A DNA stretch of 64,000 nt from Prionace glauca (lineage: Eukaryota; Chordata; Chondrichthyes; Carcharhiniformes; Carcharhinidae). The stretch covers positions 20,788,291 to 20,852,290 of the forward strand of contig CM075760.1 of the NCBI GenBank assembly GCA_037974335.1, given 5' to 3'. Numbering within the stretch: the first letter of the stretch is position 1; each line of letters begins with the position of its first letter. The notes under the pieces were generated by a model. The model searched no databases. It saw only the letters and a list, made by a program, of their open reading frames with translations, and was not told where the DNA came from. A program made the position numbers and the translations under genes. Below are positions 43,790-54,695 of the stretch, piece by piece.

Positions 43790-44530
43790 CATTTCCCCAG
43801 CTCATTGCCCTTTCCCCTGGCTCTCTGGCTTTCACGGTGGCTCTTTTCCCCTTTTATCCGGCTCTCTGTATTTCCACCTGGTTCTCTACACTTTCCTCCA
43901 GCTCTGTGCCCTCTCCCCCGGCTCTCTGTTCTTTCCCTCAGCTCCCTACGCTGTCCCTCAGCTCTCTGCCCTCTGTCCTTGCTCCCTACCCTCTTTCTCC
44001 TTTCCCCCGGCTCTCTGACCTTTCCCCCTGACTCTCCTGCCCTTTCCCCTGGGCTCTCTGCCCTGTCCGTTGGCTCTCTGCCCTTTCTCCTGCCTCCCTG
44101 CCCTTTTTCGTGCTTCCCCGCACTTTTTCCTTGTTCTCTCCCCTTTCCCTGGTCTTTCTCCCCTTTCCCCCATCTCTCTGCCCTTCCTTTCGGCTCTCTC
44201 CCCTTTCACTGGTCTCTCTGCCCTTTCCCCTTGCTCCCTGCCCTTTCCCCTCTCTCTCTTCTCTTTTCCACGGCTTTCCGCTCTGTTCCCCGGCTATGTG
44301 CCCTTTCTCCGGCCTCTCGGCCCTTCCCCCCGCTCTCTGCTGTTTCCCCTGGCTCTCAGCCCACCCCCACCCCGGCTCTCTGCCCTTTCCCACGCCTTCT
44401 GTTCTCCCCTGACTCTTTGCCATTGTCCCTGGCCCCGAGCCCCCAGCAATTCCCTCCAGCTCTCTGCACTCCCAGTGCAGCTCCCACCTTTGAACACCAA
44501 ACTGCAGCTTGAGATCTTTCTTCTCTCTCG
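43790..44530 (-). repeat. Purine-rich (minus strand) minisatellite in the JH-CH1 intron
   Basis: On plus: variants of CCCGGCTCTCTGCCCTTTCC, ~22-24 bp, about 30 units. The IgM sense (non-template) strand is therefore G/A-rich, as in mammalian switch regions. AGCT occurs seven times in or at the edges of the array. ORFs here are artefacts. Confidence 0.85.
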
Positions 44531-44536
44531 TTGCAG

Positions 44537-44556
44537 ACCCTCCCCACACAGATTCA
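44537..44556 (+). other. Possible 20-nt plus-strand micro-exon
   Basis: A strong acceptor (CTTTCTTCTCTCTCGTTGCAG) and a donor (A|GTGAGTG) bracket 20 nt. In phase 1 it would code PSPHRF and join the candidate exon at 46600. Speculative. Confidence 0.3.
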
Positions 44557-46450
44557 GTGAGTGTGAGTGAGAGAATGTGAGTGTGTGAGGGTGAGTGATT
44601 AGATGAGTCAGAGTGGATGAGTGATGTGTGAAGGAAGGTGGGTAAGTGAGGGTGAGTGAGTGAAGTTCTTTGAGTGAGGGTGAGTGATTGAGGGTGAGGA
44701 AGTGTGGGTGAGGGTGAGAGAGCATGAGTAATTGAGGGTGTGTGTGAGAGGGTAGGTGAGTGAAGGTGGCTGAATGTGAGTGAAGGTGGCTGGATGAGTG
44801 TAGGTAAGCAAGATTGAAATAATAAGGGAGAGTGAGTGAGGATGTGTGAAGGTTCGTGGAGATGGGTGAGTGGAAGTGAGTGAGATTGAGTGAATGAGGG
44901 TGTGAATGTAACTGTGTATGTAAGGGTTGAGATTAATAAGTCAGGGTGTGTTATTGAGGGTGGTGTGTGAGGGAGAATGAATGTGGATGGGTGGGAGAGT
45001 GAGGGTGATTGAGTGAAGGTGTTTGATGAGGATGAGTGATTGAGGATTTGTGAGTTAGGTTGCGTGATGTTGAGTGATGATGAGTATGTGAGCTTGTGTG
45101 AGTGAAGGTAGGTGTGTGAGTTTGAGTCAGTTTGAATGGGTGAGGTGGCATAAGTGAGAGAGAGACAGAGAGAGGGTCATTGAGTTGAGTCTGTGGGGGT
45201 GAGTGAGTGAGTGTGAGAGAATGGGGTGAATGAGTGAGGGTGAGTGAGACTGAGTGAGACTGGGTGAGTTAGAACGGATTAGTTGGATGAGTGAATGAAG
45301 GTGAGTATGAATGTTGGTGACTGGCTGAGGGTCTAAGTCAGTGAGTGAGGTTTAGTGAGTGAGGCTGAGTGAGTGATGGTGTATGACTGTGGGTGGCTGA
45401 GTGACAGTGAGTTAATGAGGGCGCGTGAGGGTGAGTGCGTGAGAGTGAGTGAGTGAATGTGGGTGCGTGACTGAGGGTGTGAGAGTGAGTGAATGTGAGT
45501 GAGTCAGTGAGGGTGTGAGAATGAGTGAGTCAGGGTGAGTGATTGAGGTTGAACGAGTGAAGTTGAATGAGTGTTTGTGGGTGAGTGAGGATGGACGAGA
45601 GTGAGTGAGCAAATATGAGTGAGTGAGTGAGGGTGTGAGGATGAGTGAATCAGGGCGTGTGATTGCGTGAACGAATGAGCTTGAATGAGGGTGTGTGAGT
45701 GCTTGTGGGCGAGTGAGTGAGAATGGATGAGAGTGAGTGAGTGAGTATGAGTGAGTGATTGTGAGTGAGTGAGTGAGTGTGAGTGACTCAGGGTGAATCA
45801 GGATCCGTGAGTTTCTGAGGTTGAGTGCGTGAGGGCGAGTGCGTGAGGGTGGGTGAGGGGGGATGAGTGAGTGGGGATGAGTGAGTGGGGATGAGTGAGT
45901 GGGGATGAGTGAGTGGAGGTGAGTGAGTGGGGGTGAGTGAGAGGGGGTGAGTGAGAGGGGGTGAGTGAGAGGGTGTGAGGGTGTGAGGGAGTGTGTGTGA
46001 GGGAGTGAGTGTGAGGGAGTGAGTGTGAGGGTGGATGAGTGAGCAAGGGTGAGTGAGTGAGCATGAGTGAGTAAGCGTGAATGAGGGTGAGTGAGTGAGG
46101 GTGAGTGATTGGGGATGAGTGATTGTGGTTGAGTGTGTGTTTGGGGAGTGAGTGAGGGTGAGTGAGAGAGAGTGTGTCAGTGAGGGAAGGTGGGTAAGTG
46201 AGGGTGAGTGAGTGAAGTTATTTGAGTGAGGATGAGAGATTGAGGGTGAGTGAGAGAGAGTGTGTCAGTGAGGGAAGGTGGGTAAGTGAGGGTAAGTGAG
46301 TGAAGTTCTTTGAGTGAGGGTGAGTGAGTGAGGGTGAGTGAGAGAGAGTGTGTCAGTGAGGAAAGGTGGGTAAGTGAGGGTGAGTGAGTGACGTTATTTG
46401 AGTGAGGATGAGAGATTGAGGGTGAGTGAGTGAGTGGGGGTGAGGGTGAG
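44557..46450 (+). repeat. GTGAGTGAGG minisatellite in the JH-CH1 intron
   Basis: About 1.9 kb of (GTGAGTGAGGGTGAGTGA)-type units; parts show higher-order repeats of about 90-115 bp (46150-46430, with TGTGTCAGTGAGG three times). The IgM sense strand here is C-rich, opposite to the neighbouring array. It starts exactly at the donor-like site at 44557. Confidence 0.9.
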
Positions 46451-46599
46451 AGAGTCAGTGAGCCACCTCCTCCTCTCCCTCTCCATCGATCTTTCCCCGA
46501 TTCTCTCCATTGATCAGCTTTCAGTAACAGGGCTGTGTAAAGTCAGGAATCAGTGTAGATCACCGGGCAGCTGCTTTAATGTCGGGGCCTTTCTTTCAG

Positions 46600-46724
46600 A
46601 AACACGGATCAGTGAACAAATAGACAGACTGAGGGAGCTGGAAGGGAAGCTTCCAGCAAAACTAGGGTCACACAGGAATCAAACACCAAGTTTACACCAG
46701 TATTGGGGAGCCAGGCGGACTTAG
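46600..46724 (+). other. Possible plus-strand terminal exon, unknown gene
   Basis: After TTCTTTCAG the frame reads (E/K)TRISEQIDRLRELEGKLP, AKLGSHRNQTPSLHQYWGAR and RT-stop. The first part has heptad-like Leu/Ile spacing. No poly(A) signal seen close by. It could be the remnant of a gene nested in, or inserted into, the Ig intron; chance is possible. Confidence 0.35.
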
Positions 46725-47040
46725 TCTCAGCCAGATCCCTTCTTATTGATTGTGTCTTTGTGTCCGGTGTAACACATGGAAATCCCTACTTCTGACCTCA
46801 TGTTGTATGGAATGTGTCATTGATGAAGCAATAGAAGATTGTTGGTCCCAGAACAGCCCCCTGCCGAACTCCTGCAGTGATTTCTCAACTTAGATGTTTG
46901 ACCTCCAACAACCATCACCATCTTGCTTTGTGCTAAATATAACTCCAAACAGAGAAGAATTTCCCACTGAAACTTATTCACATGAGTTTTACTCGGGCTT
47001 CTCGATCCCACCCTCATTCAAATGTTACCGGGGGAGGGGG
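46725..47040 (-). repeat. Antisense LINE scrap and unassigned DNA
   Basis: 46840-46940 includes GGTCCCAGAACAGCCCCCTG and GAACTCCTGCAGTGATT, antisense RT-like. The rest is unassigned. Confidence 0.45.
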
Positions 47041-47044
47041 GAGG

Positions 47045-47350
47045 GGGTGGCCGAGGCGGCACAGCGATTAACGCTGCTGCCTCACAGTTCAATTCCCGAT
47101 ATGAGTCATTGTGTATGGAGTTAGTAAGTTCACCCCGTGTCTGCTTGGGTTTCCTTCGGATGCTCCTGTTTCCTCCCACAGTCCAAAGACGTTTGGGTTC
47201 AGGGGAGTGGCCGTGCGAATAGGTTCAGGAGGTCTAGTTAGAGTAAACACATGTGGTTATGGGGATAGGGCTTTGGTGGGATTCCTGTTGAAGCAGACTT
47301 GATGGGCTGAATGGCCTCCTTCTGTACTGTAGGATCTCGTGATTCTATTC
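47045..47350 (+). repeat. HE1-type SINE, near full length
   Basis: Head GGCGGCACAGCGATTAACGC, TGCTGCCTCACAGTTCAATT; core TTTCCTCCCACAGTCCAAAG; tail GATGGGCTGAATGGCCTCCT ending in GATTCTATTCTATGA. Confidence 0.85.
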
Positions 47351-47369
47351 TATGATGTAAATGACAGTC

Positions 47370-47633
47370 TCTCTGACGTATGTGAGGTGGAAAGTGTGTG
47401 AGAGGGTGTTTGGGTGTGTGTTTGATAGAGAGAGGGGTGAATGTGTGTGTGAAGGTGCCTGTGTGTGATAGACTGTGTTTGCACATGTGTGAGACAGTGG
47501 GCTGCGTTTGCAAGAGGGGGCAGTGTGCCTACTAGAAAGCAAACATACTGTTCATGTATGTGTGGAAGTGTGCACGGGATTGTGTGTGAGTGAGAAAGAT
47601 GTGTGCAATGTGCGTGGGTGATAGAAGCAAAGT

Positions 47634-47671
<38 letters not shown>

Positions 47672-48262
47672 CAGAGAACGTTTGCGTGAGACTGTGCTTG
47701 TGAGAGAGACTGTGTTTGTGTGTAAGTTAGAGTGTTTGCATAGGTCTATGTTTGTGAGAGAGTGTGAGCGAGCTAGTGTGTGACAGCAAGAATGTACAGG
47801 TGTTAGATAGTCTGTGCAACAGAGATAGAAATATGTGTGTGTGTGACAGAGAGAGAGAGAGAGAGAGAGAGAGGCGTGTGCAAGAGGAATTGTGAGAGAG
47901 TGTGTGAATACATGAGAGACAACTTGAGCGTGTGTGACAGAGTGTGGGAGAGTGAGTGCGTGTGTGAGAGCCTGAGACTATGCTTATGTGTGTGTGTGTG
48001 TCTGCGTGTAAGAGAGAATGTGTGTGGAGATGTGTGCGTGTGAGTGCTTTTGTATATGAGAGATGAGAGACTGATTGAGAGAGCGAGAGTGTGTCTGGAT
48101 TTGTATTTGAGACAGAGTATGTACGCCGTGAGAGAAAGAGAATGTGTGTGAGATATCGTATGAGAGAGAAAGTAAGTGTGCGTGTGTATGTGTGAGAGAA
48201 TATGAGAGTCTCTCTGTGTGTATTTATGTGTGTGAGAGTTTGTGATGTGTGTAAGTCTCTAT
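47370..48262 (+). repeat. GTGTGAGAGA-type microsatellite array
   Basis: Irregular (GT)n and (GA)n blocks: (GT) run at 47637-47669, (GA) run at 47850-47872. ORFs artefactual. Confidence 0.85.
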
Positions 48263-49867
48263 CTGGCTGATTCAGTCTGAAAAAGCACCCTCACTCCACA
48301 CATACTCACCCACTCGCACAGTAAGTGGGAGTGACAAGCGAGCACAACACGGACTGTGGGGCAAGTGTTGGAAAAACATTTAAATCTTTCACAAGTCAGT
48401 CTCAATTAAATAATTTCCTCTTTCCTCAATGAGAGAAACTTGTAAAACCTCACGCAATCTGACACAATCCAAGGCAAAGCCACCCACAAGATTACCCGGC
48501 CCCTCATTCACCCTATTCACTCTCTCCATCACTAACAGGCAGTGTCAGCACTGTGTGTATTATATACAACATGCACTGCAGCAATTCACCAAGGCTCCAT
48601 AGAATACACTGTCCAAACCCGCTGCCTTTACATCCTAACAGGACAAGGGCAGCAGCCACATCTGAAACACTATAACCTGTAAGCTTCCCTCCAAAACACA
48701 CACCATCCTGACCTGAAACAATATCTCAATTCATTCATAATCGCTGGGTCAAAATCCTGGAACTTCCTGCCTAACAGCAGGGCGGATGCCTGCAGCATAT
48801 GGACTGCAGTTGTTCAAGGATGCTTCATATCAACACTTTATGAAGGAACAATTAGATTAAAAATTCTGGCCGCGCAAATGTCTCTAAAATGCCTTTAGAA
48901 GATTAAAAATAATATGCAAGTGAATTTGACCCTTCAACTGTCAAACTAAACAGTTCAGGGGCTGCTGTAGTACGGAGCACAATATAGTAAATCTCACTTT
49001 GTATTTGTTCATCGAACATTCCCAAGGCCGGTACATCACTGCTTAAAAATCACCCAATTCTCCCTCTAAAGTCCGATGATTCTGCTTCTCTGATAGACAC
49101 AATATGCTTCAGGGAATTAATTTCTGAGACACCGAGTCAAACAGTCACATTTCCCACAGATACAAGTGCATTGAAGAAATAAATCAAATTTCACTTCCTG
49201 CTGTACAGAAGAAGGAATCAAAAGATTTATAACCAGTCAGGGAGATTCCTGGTCCCAACACAGTGACCACACGCCCAGAAAGAGAACAGACACAAACAGT
49301 TCAACAGTCGAGTTCCCAGCAGAAAGATCTGTTCAATCTGTCAATTTCAAACTGTTGGGTTCTCATTGATCAATAGTCAAGTTACAACAGAAAATCAATA
49401 ACCTATTTTAAATTAAACGGGTATTCATTTCAGAACTCCTCTCGACTTTTAATTATTTCTCTCTGCCTGTATCACTTCGCGAAAATTGTGTAAAAATGTA
49501 ATTTCGCTGAAAATGAGTAAAAATAACAGATTCAGGACAGTTCAATGTCCCTATCAGAGATACAATGTCACAGTAACAGTTCAATGTCCCTAACAGAGAT
49601 ACAGTGACACACTAAGAATTAAACAAACCGGGAAATATTTACATTGAAAATCGTTACCTGATTGGATCTAATTTCTTAATTAAATGTAATCAACAAAATT
49701 ATCAAGGCAAAACAACTTATCGAGCCGAGCACAGCTGAGTAAAGAAGTATTTTGTTTTTTAATTCATTTTGATACAATTAAATATTCTCTAAGACTGATG
49801 ATATTTTGCACGCTAGTGCAATATTCAAGGTCTTTTGTTTTGAATTAATCAGCGTTAATATTACATT
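48263..49867. other. JH-CH1 intron, AT-rich, with an internal duplicated block
   Basis: 49310-49620 is a diverged direct copy of 50975-51255 (shared CTGTTCAATCTGTCAA-like, ATTGATCAA-GTCAA-TTACAACAG, and CAATGTCCCTAACAGAG). 48263-49300 is unassigned. Confidence 0.55.
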
Positions 49868-50172
49868 TTAAGAACATAAGAACATAAGAAATAGGAGCAG
49901 GAGTAGGCCATCTGGCCCTTCGAGCCTGCCCCGCCATTCAATAAGATCATGGCTGATCTGTCGTGACTCAGCTCCACCTTCCCGCCTTCTCCCCATAACC
50001 CTTAATCCCTTCTCTTATCAAAAACCCATCAACCCGTTTCTTAAAAATATTTAGCGAGGCAGCCTCCACCACTTCAACGGGCAGAGAATTCCAGAGATTC
50101 ACCACCCTTTGAGTGAAGAAGTTCCTCCTCAACTCTGTTCTAAACCGCCCCCCCTTTATCTTGAGGCTGTTA
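49868..50172 (-). repeat. LINE 3' end with tail, in IgM orientation
   Basis: On the minus strand: FFTQRVVNLWNSLPVEVVEA-type end, ASLNIFKKRVDGFLIREGIK, tail TTGAATGGCGGGGCAGGCTC, then TTCTTATGTTCTTATGTTC. Same young family as 13.4, 58.2 and 63.7 kb. Confidence 0.85.
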
Positions 50173-51320
50173 AGTTATTTTAAGTTATTGTTAATTGTCA
50201 GTTAGTTCTCCTGTCAGCTGATTTGTTCTCTGTAATAAAATGAGTTTTCAATCATTGAAAACGTGCTTCTGCCCCCAACATTGTTAAATAATTAGGTTAC
50301 AATTCAATCTCAATGTTAAACTATAATTTCAAATTACTGAATGGAAACATTCAAACATCTGTCATTCATTTACTTTAATCTAATCACATTGTAATATTTT
50401 CCTTTTTCACTTTTACTGCAAATATCTTATTACAACGAACAAACGTGTTAAAAATGCAGATTTCTGAGTTTGTCCAGACTGTAACGGCCTGGCCGTTTGA
50501 AATCAATAATACTGCTTCCTAGATTTAATAATTTAGGCCACCCATATAACAACTTCATTACTGAACACATTGTTTAATTAAAGAAGACCTGAATTAAACA
50601 GTGCAAACACAAAGACGATAATTGATTCAAATCCTCTGTAACGCTAAAAACACGATGCAGAATATAAGTCTCAACCTTTTCTTCATTATAATATTTAATA
50701 AGAATTAAACATAAGCTTCAGTTAGTATGAATTCTTCCATTCTGTCATTTATTCTTCCATTCTGTCATTTATTCTGTGTTTAACATTAATGGGAGACATG
50801 ATGTTATTAACTGCTAAGCTAATATTATTTTTATAGTATTTATAATATCATATTATTTTTATATAAAGTAATCTTTTTGAATTTCAAGCATTTAATTGTC
50901 AGTCGGTAGCCAGTTTCTGTTGACACTTTACTACAATTCAAACACAATCATTTGAACAATTTGACTTGAGTGTCAGCGAATTCCATCTGTCAGAAAACTG
51001 TGTTCAGTCTGTCAAATTTTTATAAACTGTTTGATTCTAATTGATCAAAGGTCAAATTACAACAGTGAAAAAATCAACAAACATTTTAAATTAACCTGAT
51101 GTTCATTTTAAAACTCCCTTTGCCTTTTAACTATTTCTCCCTGACTGTCTCAAATCACAAAAACTGGGCAATTATTTTTCTGAAAATGAGGACTTCGAAG
51201 ATAACAGATTCAGGGCAGTGTAATGTCCCTAACAGAGGTACAGTGAATTGTATGTAATTCATGTTTTATTTTAATATGTAACCATTAGTTAACATGAATA
51301 AAATGCCCTAACATATATTT
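50173..51320. other. JH-CH1 intron, AT-rich
   Basis: Contains the second copy of the duplicated block (50975-51255) and a small tandem duplication GAATTCTTCCATTCTGTCATT near 50730-50770. No gene. Confidence 0.5.
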
Positions 51321-51329
51321 ATTTTATTT

Positions 51330-53400
51330 TCTGAAACTTTTCTGCTTTATCCCTACAAGAATATTCAAAGGCAATTTTATTTTCATTTAGCCAGAACTGC
51401 TCAGTTTCACTGAGCGTAAACAATGTAAAAACAATTGAGGAACACTAAACAATTTCACAAATTTTGAGATGCGAAAAGTAATTAATTATCTCGGTATCTA
51501 ATTTTAAAAAATACTTAGAACGGATAATCTGGTTCCAATTGCATAGAAAAAAAATTAATAATCGGATACAAAAATTTCCAAAAAGGAAATTATTCTGCAA
51601 AATTCGTATTCCAGTAAATGCGAACTTAATCTGGGATATACCGATTAATGCAAAGTATCTTGTTCAACTGAGCACGGCTGTGAAAACAGCAGGTTATCAT
51701 TGAAATAGCTTCTGGAATTGTCACAAAATATTTCCAGTCTGGAAAATGTTCTGGTCATGTTAATTGTGTGAAATACACAACAGAACTATTAAAGGGGATT
51801 ATTGCTAAATTATTAATATAAAATAATCTGTGGTGAATATGGAGTTAATTACCGATTAATAATTCTTTGATTTACATTAATTTTACTATTAAATTTGTTC
51901 ATGGGAAGTTTGTGATTGCAGCAAAGACTAAGTGTCCGAATGAGCGTTGTAAGTCATGACTCACTTGAATTTGTAAGCGTTATTTAAAATTTATAAAAAT
52001 GCTATGATATCTTTTAGGTGTTCTTTCCCCCCAACCTGCTTGTCTTCTCCCGACAAGGATTTTCAAACTCAAAGATTGTTTCTGTTCAACCAGAAAACAT
52101 CTAAACTCTCAACGGCACCGTTATACACTATTTAAACAACACAGAAATAATGCCACAAAGCCAAACCATAGCACAAATTTTAAACATTCACAGTGACTGC
52201 ACCACAGAATCTCCTCAGCAGAAACACAATAAAACACATCAATGAGGGAATGAATCCGCTTCACAGAAAAACAGATCAATTATCCATTCAACAGAATCAA
52301 ATGTAACATTGCAAAATAAATCTCAATATCGAATCTAGCAAACCAGCTCTTAACCAATTATTAAACTAAACAGAAATCTAGAATAATAGCAATAGCATTG
52401 CGAGGAGGTGGAATTTGTCCAACAAATTAGCGTTGAAACTTTATCACATCTTATTCATATTGGGTCATATTTCAAACATATTTAAACATTTGGATGGTAA
52501 AAGTTCCAGCCATCAAATGCCACCGAGATTAAACATTGCAGATACCCCAAAATCTGAATGCAGTGACAAACTATGTTCTGAACGAGCGGCTTAAGCCGTT
52601 ATGACTAAAGATTTTAAACATACAAATACAATAGCTTTATTTCTCCCTGCAGTTATGCATCAAGCAGTTGCGACCCGCAGAATGTTCATATTCAATCACA
52701 AAACGTGTAACAGCTCAGTGTCACTGAGTTCAAACAATGCAGAAACAAAAAATTAATTCACAAATTTTACGTATTTAAAGTCACCCAGATTTATAATCTC
52801 CTCACCAGAGGAAAAAAAAACGCATCACTGAGAGACTGAACCCCGCTTCAGGCAGACGCAGCACAATTCTACAAACACTTTCAACAGAATCAAATATAAC
52901 ATTTACAGAAATGTTTAATATAAATTCCAGCCAATTCGCCCAACACCAAACTAATTAATGTTTCGAACAAGCAGAAAATATTGCACAGCAGCACCAGCAT
53001 TGTGAGTGAGTGGAACATTTTCACTGGATAAATATAGAAATGTTAGATTTTTTAAATTTTTGGTTTAAATTTCAAACACTTGTGCAGTAGATGGTACAAA
53101 CCGCAGCCACTAGATGTCACCGAGATTAAACGCTGCAGAAACGCTGAATTGTATAACAGACATTCGGATTTTAAAGTAACCCAACCACACAATAACCTCA
53201 ACAGATAAACACAAAATCCCAACAATTTGGGATTGAATCCCTCAGCAGTACGTATTGTCCAGAAAGAGCAGAATTCTAAAACCCCTTCGCAACAGATTCA
53301 CAGGAAACATTGTAACAATTCTCAACCGAGAATCCACCAAACTCACATTTATGTTACCACATGGATTATTAGTACAGATAAAAATATAAAACAAAGACAC
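51330..53400 (-). repeat. Series of degenerate ~0.5-0.6 kb units 3' of JH
   Basis: Recurring landmarks are a start with CTCAGTGTCACTGAGTTCAA or similar, ACAATGCAGAAACA, CACAAATTTTA, then CTCCTCA-CAGA--AAACAC, CACTTTCAACAGAATCAAAT, and a TGCCACCGAGATTAAAC end. Units begin near 51345 (partial), 52055, 52640 and 53110 (partial). They fill the stretch between JH and the rest of the intron, where mammals have the mu enhancer. Confidence 0.6.
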
Positions 53401-53437
53401 ATGTAAACCAGTTACTCAATAAGTGGATGGTTCTTAC

Positions 53438-53485
53438 CTGTCGTCACCGTCACCATGGTCCCTTGTCCCCAGTAAGCGAAGTAGT
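53438..53485 (-). CDS. JH segment
   Basis: 48 bp read YFAYWGQGTMVTVTT with the WGQG motif that fixes the J bulge, ending at donor ACAG|GTAAG in phase 1, which fits CH1. It lies about 390 bp from D2. Confidence 0.95.
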
Positions 53486-53524
53486 CACAGTGTCACATTC
53501 CGTAGGCTGTGTCATACAATAACC
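53486..53524 (-). promoter_or_regulatory. JH recombination signal, 23 spacer
   Basis: Minus strand: nonamer GGTTATTGT (53516-53524), 23-bp spacer (53493-53515), heptamer CACTGTG (53486-53492). Binding site for RAG1/2. Confidence 0.93.
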
Positions 53525-53849
53525 GTCCCTGCACAAAATAGAGACAAAATCACCATTATTTTAAATATTCACAAACCCAAGGAAAAGCAAAATCAATTAA
53601 TGTTCATTAAATTATAATTGTATTTCTGGATATCATTTGACATTCATAAATGACCCTAAAGTTTTATATTTCACAGAGTTACAGGTGAACATGTTGTTGA
53701 AAACACACATCGATAATTGAGTAATTATCAAGACTTTCCATGTTTATTCCTGCCATGTGGTCATTGCTGGACATAAATAATACTGTACTGTGATTACTGT
53801 AGGGATTTAAAAGTGACACTGATCCAGTTTCAGTCAATCAGTGCTGAGG
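53525..53849. other. D2-JH spacer
   Basis: AT-rich; no repeat. Germline spacing of about 0.4 kb is usual in shark clusters. Confidence 0.5.
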
Positions 53850-53877
53850 GGTTTTTGTATTGACAGTAACTGCTGTG
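53850..53877 (-). promoter_or_regulatory. D2 3' recombination signal, 12 spacer
   Basis: Minus strand: heptamer CACAGCA (53871-53877), 12-bp spacer, exact consensus nonamer ACAAAAACC (53850-53858). Pairs with the 23-spacer JH signal. Confidence 0.93.
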
Positions 53878-53890
53878 CCATCCCAGTTAT
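53878..53890 (-). CDS. D2 segment (13 bp)
   Basis: Minus strand ATAACTGGGATGG between two inward 12-spacer signals. Readable without a stop in some frames (NWD, TGM). Confidence 0.92.
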
Positions 53891-53918
53891 CACAGTGAGA
53901 CACAGCATGACAAATACT
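53891..53918 (-). promoter_or_regulatory. D2 5' recombination signal, 12 spacer
   Basis: Minus strand: nonamer AGTATTTGT (53910-53918), 12-bp spacer, heptamer CACTGTG (53891-53897). Confidence 0.92.
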
Positions 53919-54227
53919 GAGGCGGACTGTTAACTATAAAATACAGACAGTTAATTTCACTGCTATTTCAAAACCCTGTTTCCAGCTCGTTAAGGGTGAG
54001 TCAGTGAGATATTTCAATTTTTACTGGTCATGATATTGATAAAAGGGGTTAGAAACTTTTACATTCTCGGTGCACATTCAGTGTGTAAATCAATAACAAT
54101 AAAATTGAAGCATTTTACATCTTAAAAAGAAACAATGTTGTTTCTCAGTATTATTCTGTTGAACCCTCATTTACTTTGGCATTCGGCAATGGCATTCGTC
54201 ACCAATTTAAGCAACGTCCTTTTCTGA
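53919..54227. other. D1-D2 spacer
   Basis: AT-rich, nothing recognised. Confidence 0.5.
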
Positions 54228-54265
54228 GGTTTTTGTATGAGGATGGCGCTTTTCTCAGCCCTGTG
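54228..54265 (-). promoter_or_regulatory. D1 3' recombination signal, 22 spacer
   Basis: Minus strand: heptamer CACAGGG (54259-54265), 22-bp spacer (54237-54258), consensus nonamer ACAAAAACC (54228-54236). The heptamer deviates at position 6. Confidence 0.9.
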
Positions 54266-54280
54266 ACTCCCATAGTATCT
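54266..54280 (-). CDS. D1 segment (15 bp)
   Basis: Minus strand AGATACTATGGGAGT; one frame gives RYYGS and another DTMG. Flanked by a 12 signal on the V side and a 22 signal on the D2 side, so V-D1 and D1-D2 joins both obey the 12/23 rule. Confidence 0.92.
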
Positions 54281-54308
54281 CACAGTGACACACACCCATA
54301 CAGAAACT
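54281..54308 (-). promoter_or_regulatory. D1 5' recombination signal, 12 spacer
   Basis: Minus strand: nonamer AGTTTCTGT (54300-54308), 12-bp spacer, heptamer CACTGTG (54281-54287). Confidence 0.92.
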
Positions 54309-54656
54309 GCACTCACTCTGTTCAGTACTGCTGTTCAATATTCACTTTAAATGGACCATTAGTTTTGCTCTAATGTAAAATGTAGGCAACTGTTTAGATA
54401 ACACAATCTATCAGGAATATTAAAAAGGGTAATATATCGTGTGTGGTACTTGCGGACACTACAATGAATATAAAGTCAGTGAAAAGTTCACCTGTTATAT
54501 GGGTGAGATTGGGAAGATTTACTGTTAAAGGCTTTCTGTGTTACTTTAATTTAAAACACGATTATAGTTTGTTTCTGACCACCCTCGATCATATTGCATT
54601 GAGAACAGATACTGACCTTCAGGTTATGATGGAAGTTGCGGAATCCCCTCTCGGGC
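54309..54656. other. VH-D1 spacer
   Basis: AT-rich, nothing recognised. Confidence 0.5.
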
Positions 54657-54695
54657 TGTTCTTGTCCGGGTGAAGCCCTGGATCCTCTCGCTGTG
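54657..54695 (-). promoter_or_regulatory. VH recombination signal, 23 spacer
   Basis: Minus strand: heptamer CACAGCG (54689-54695), 23-bp spacer (54666-54688), nonamer ACAAGAACA (54657-54665). The open frame runs on through this signal, so the ORF extending to 54624 is not coding beyond 54696. Confidence 0.94.

Noticed and set aside
54624-54695. Extension of the VH frame past the Cys-Ala-Arg-Asp end
   Set aside because: This is the recombination signal, which happens to be open; not coding in the germline.
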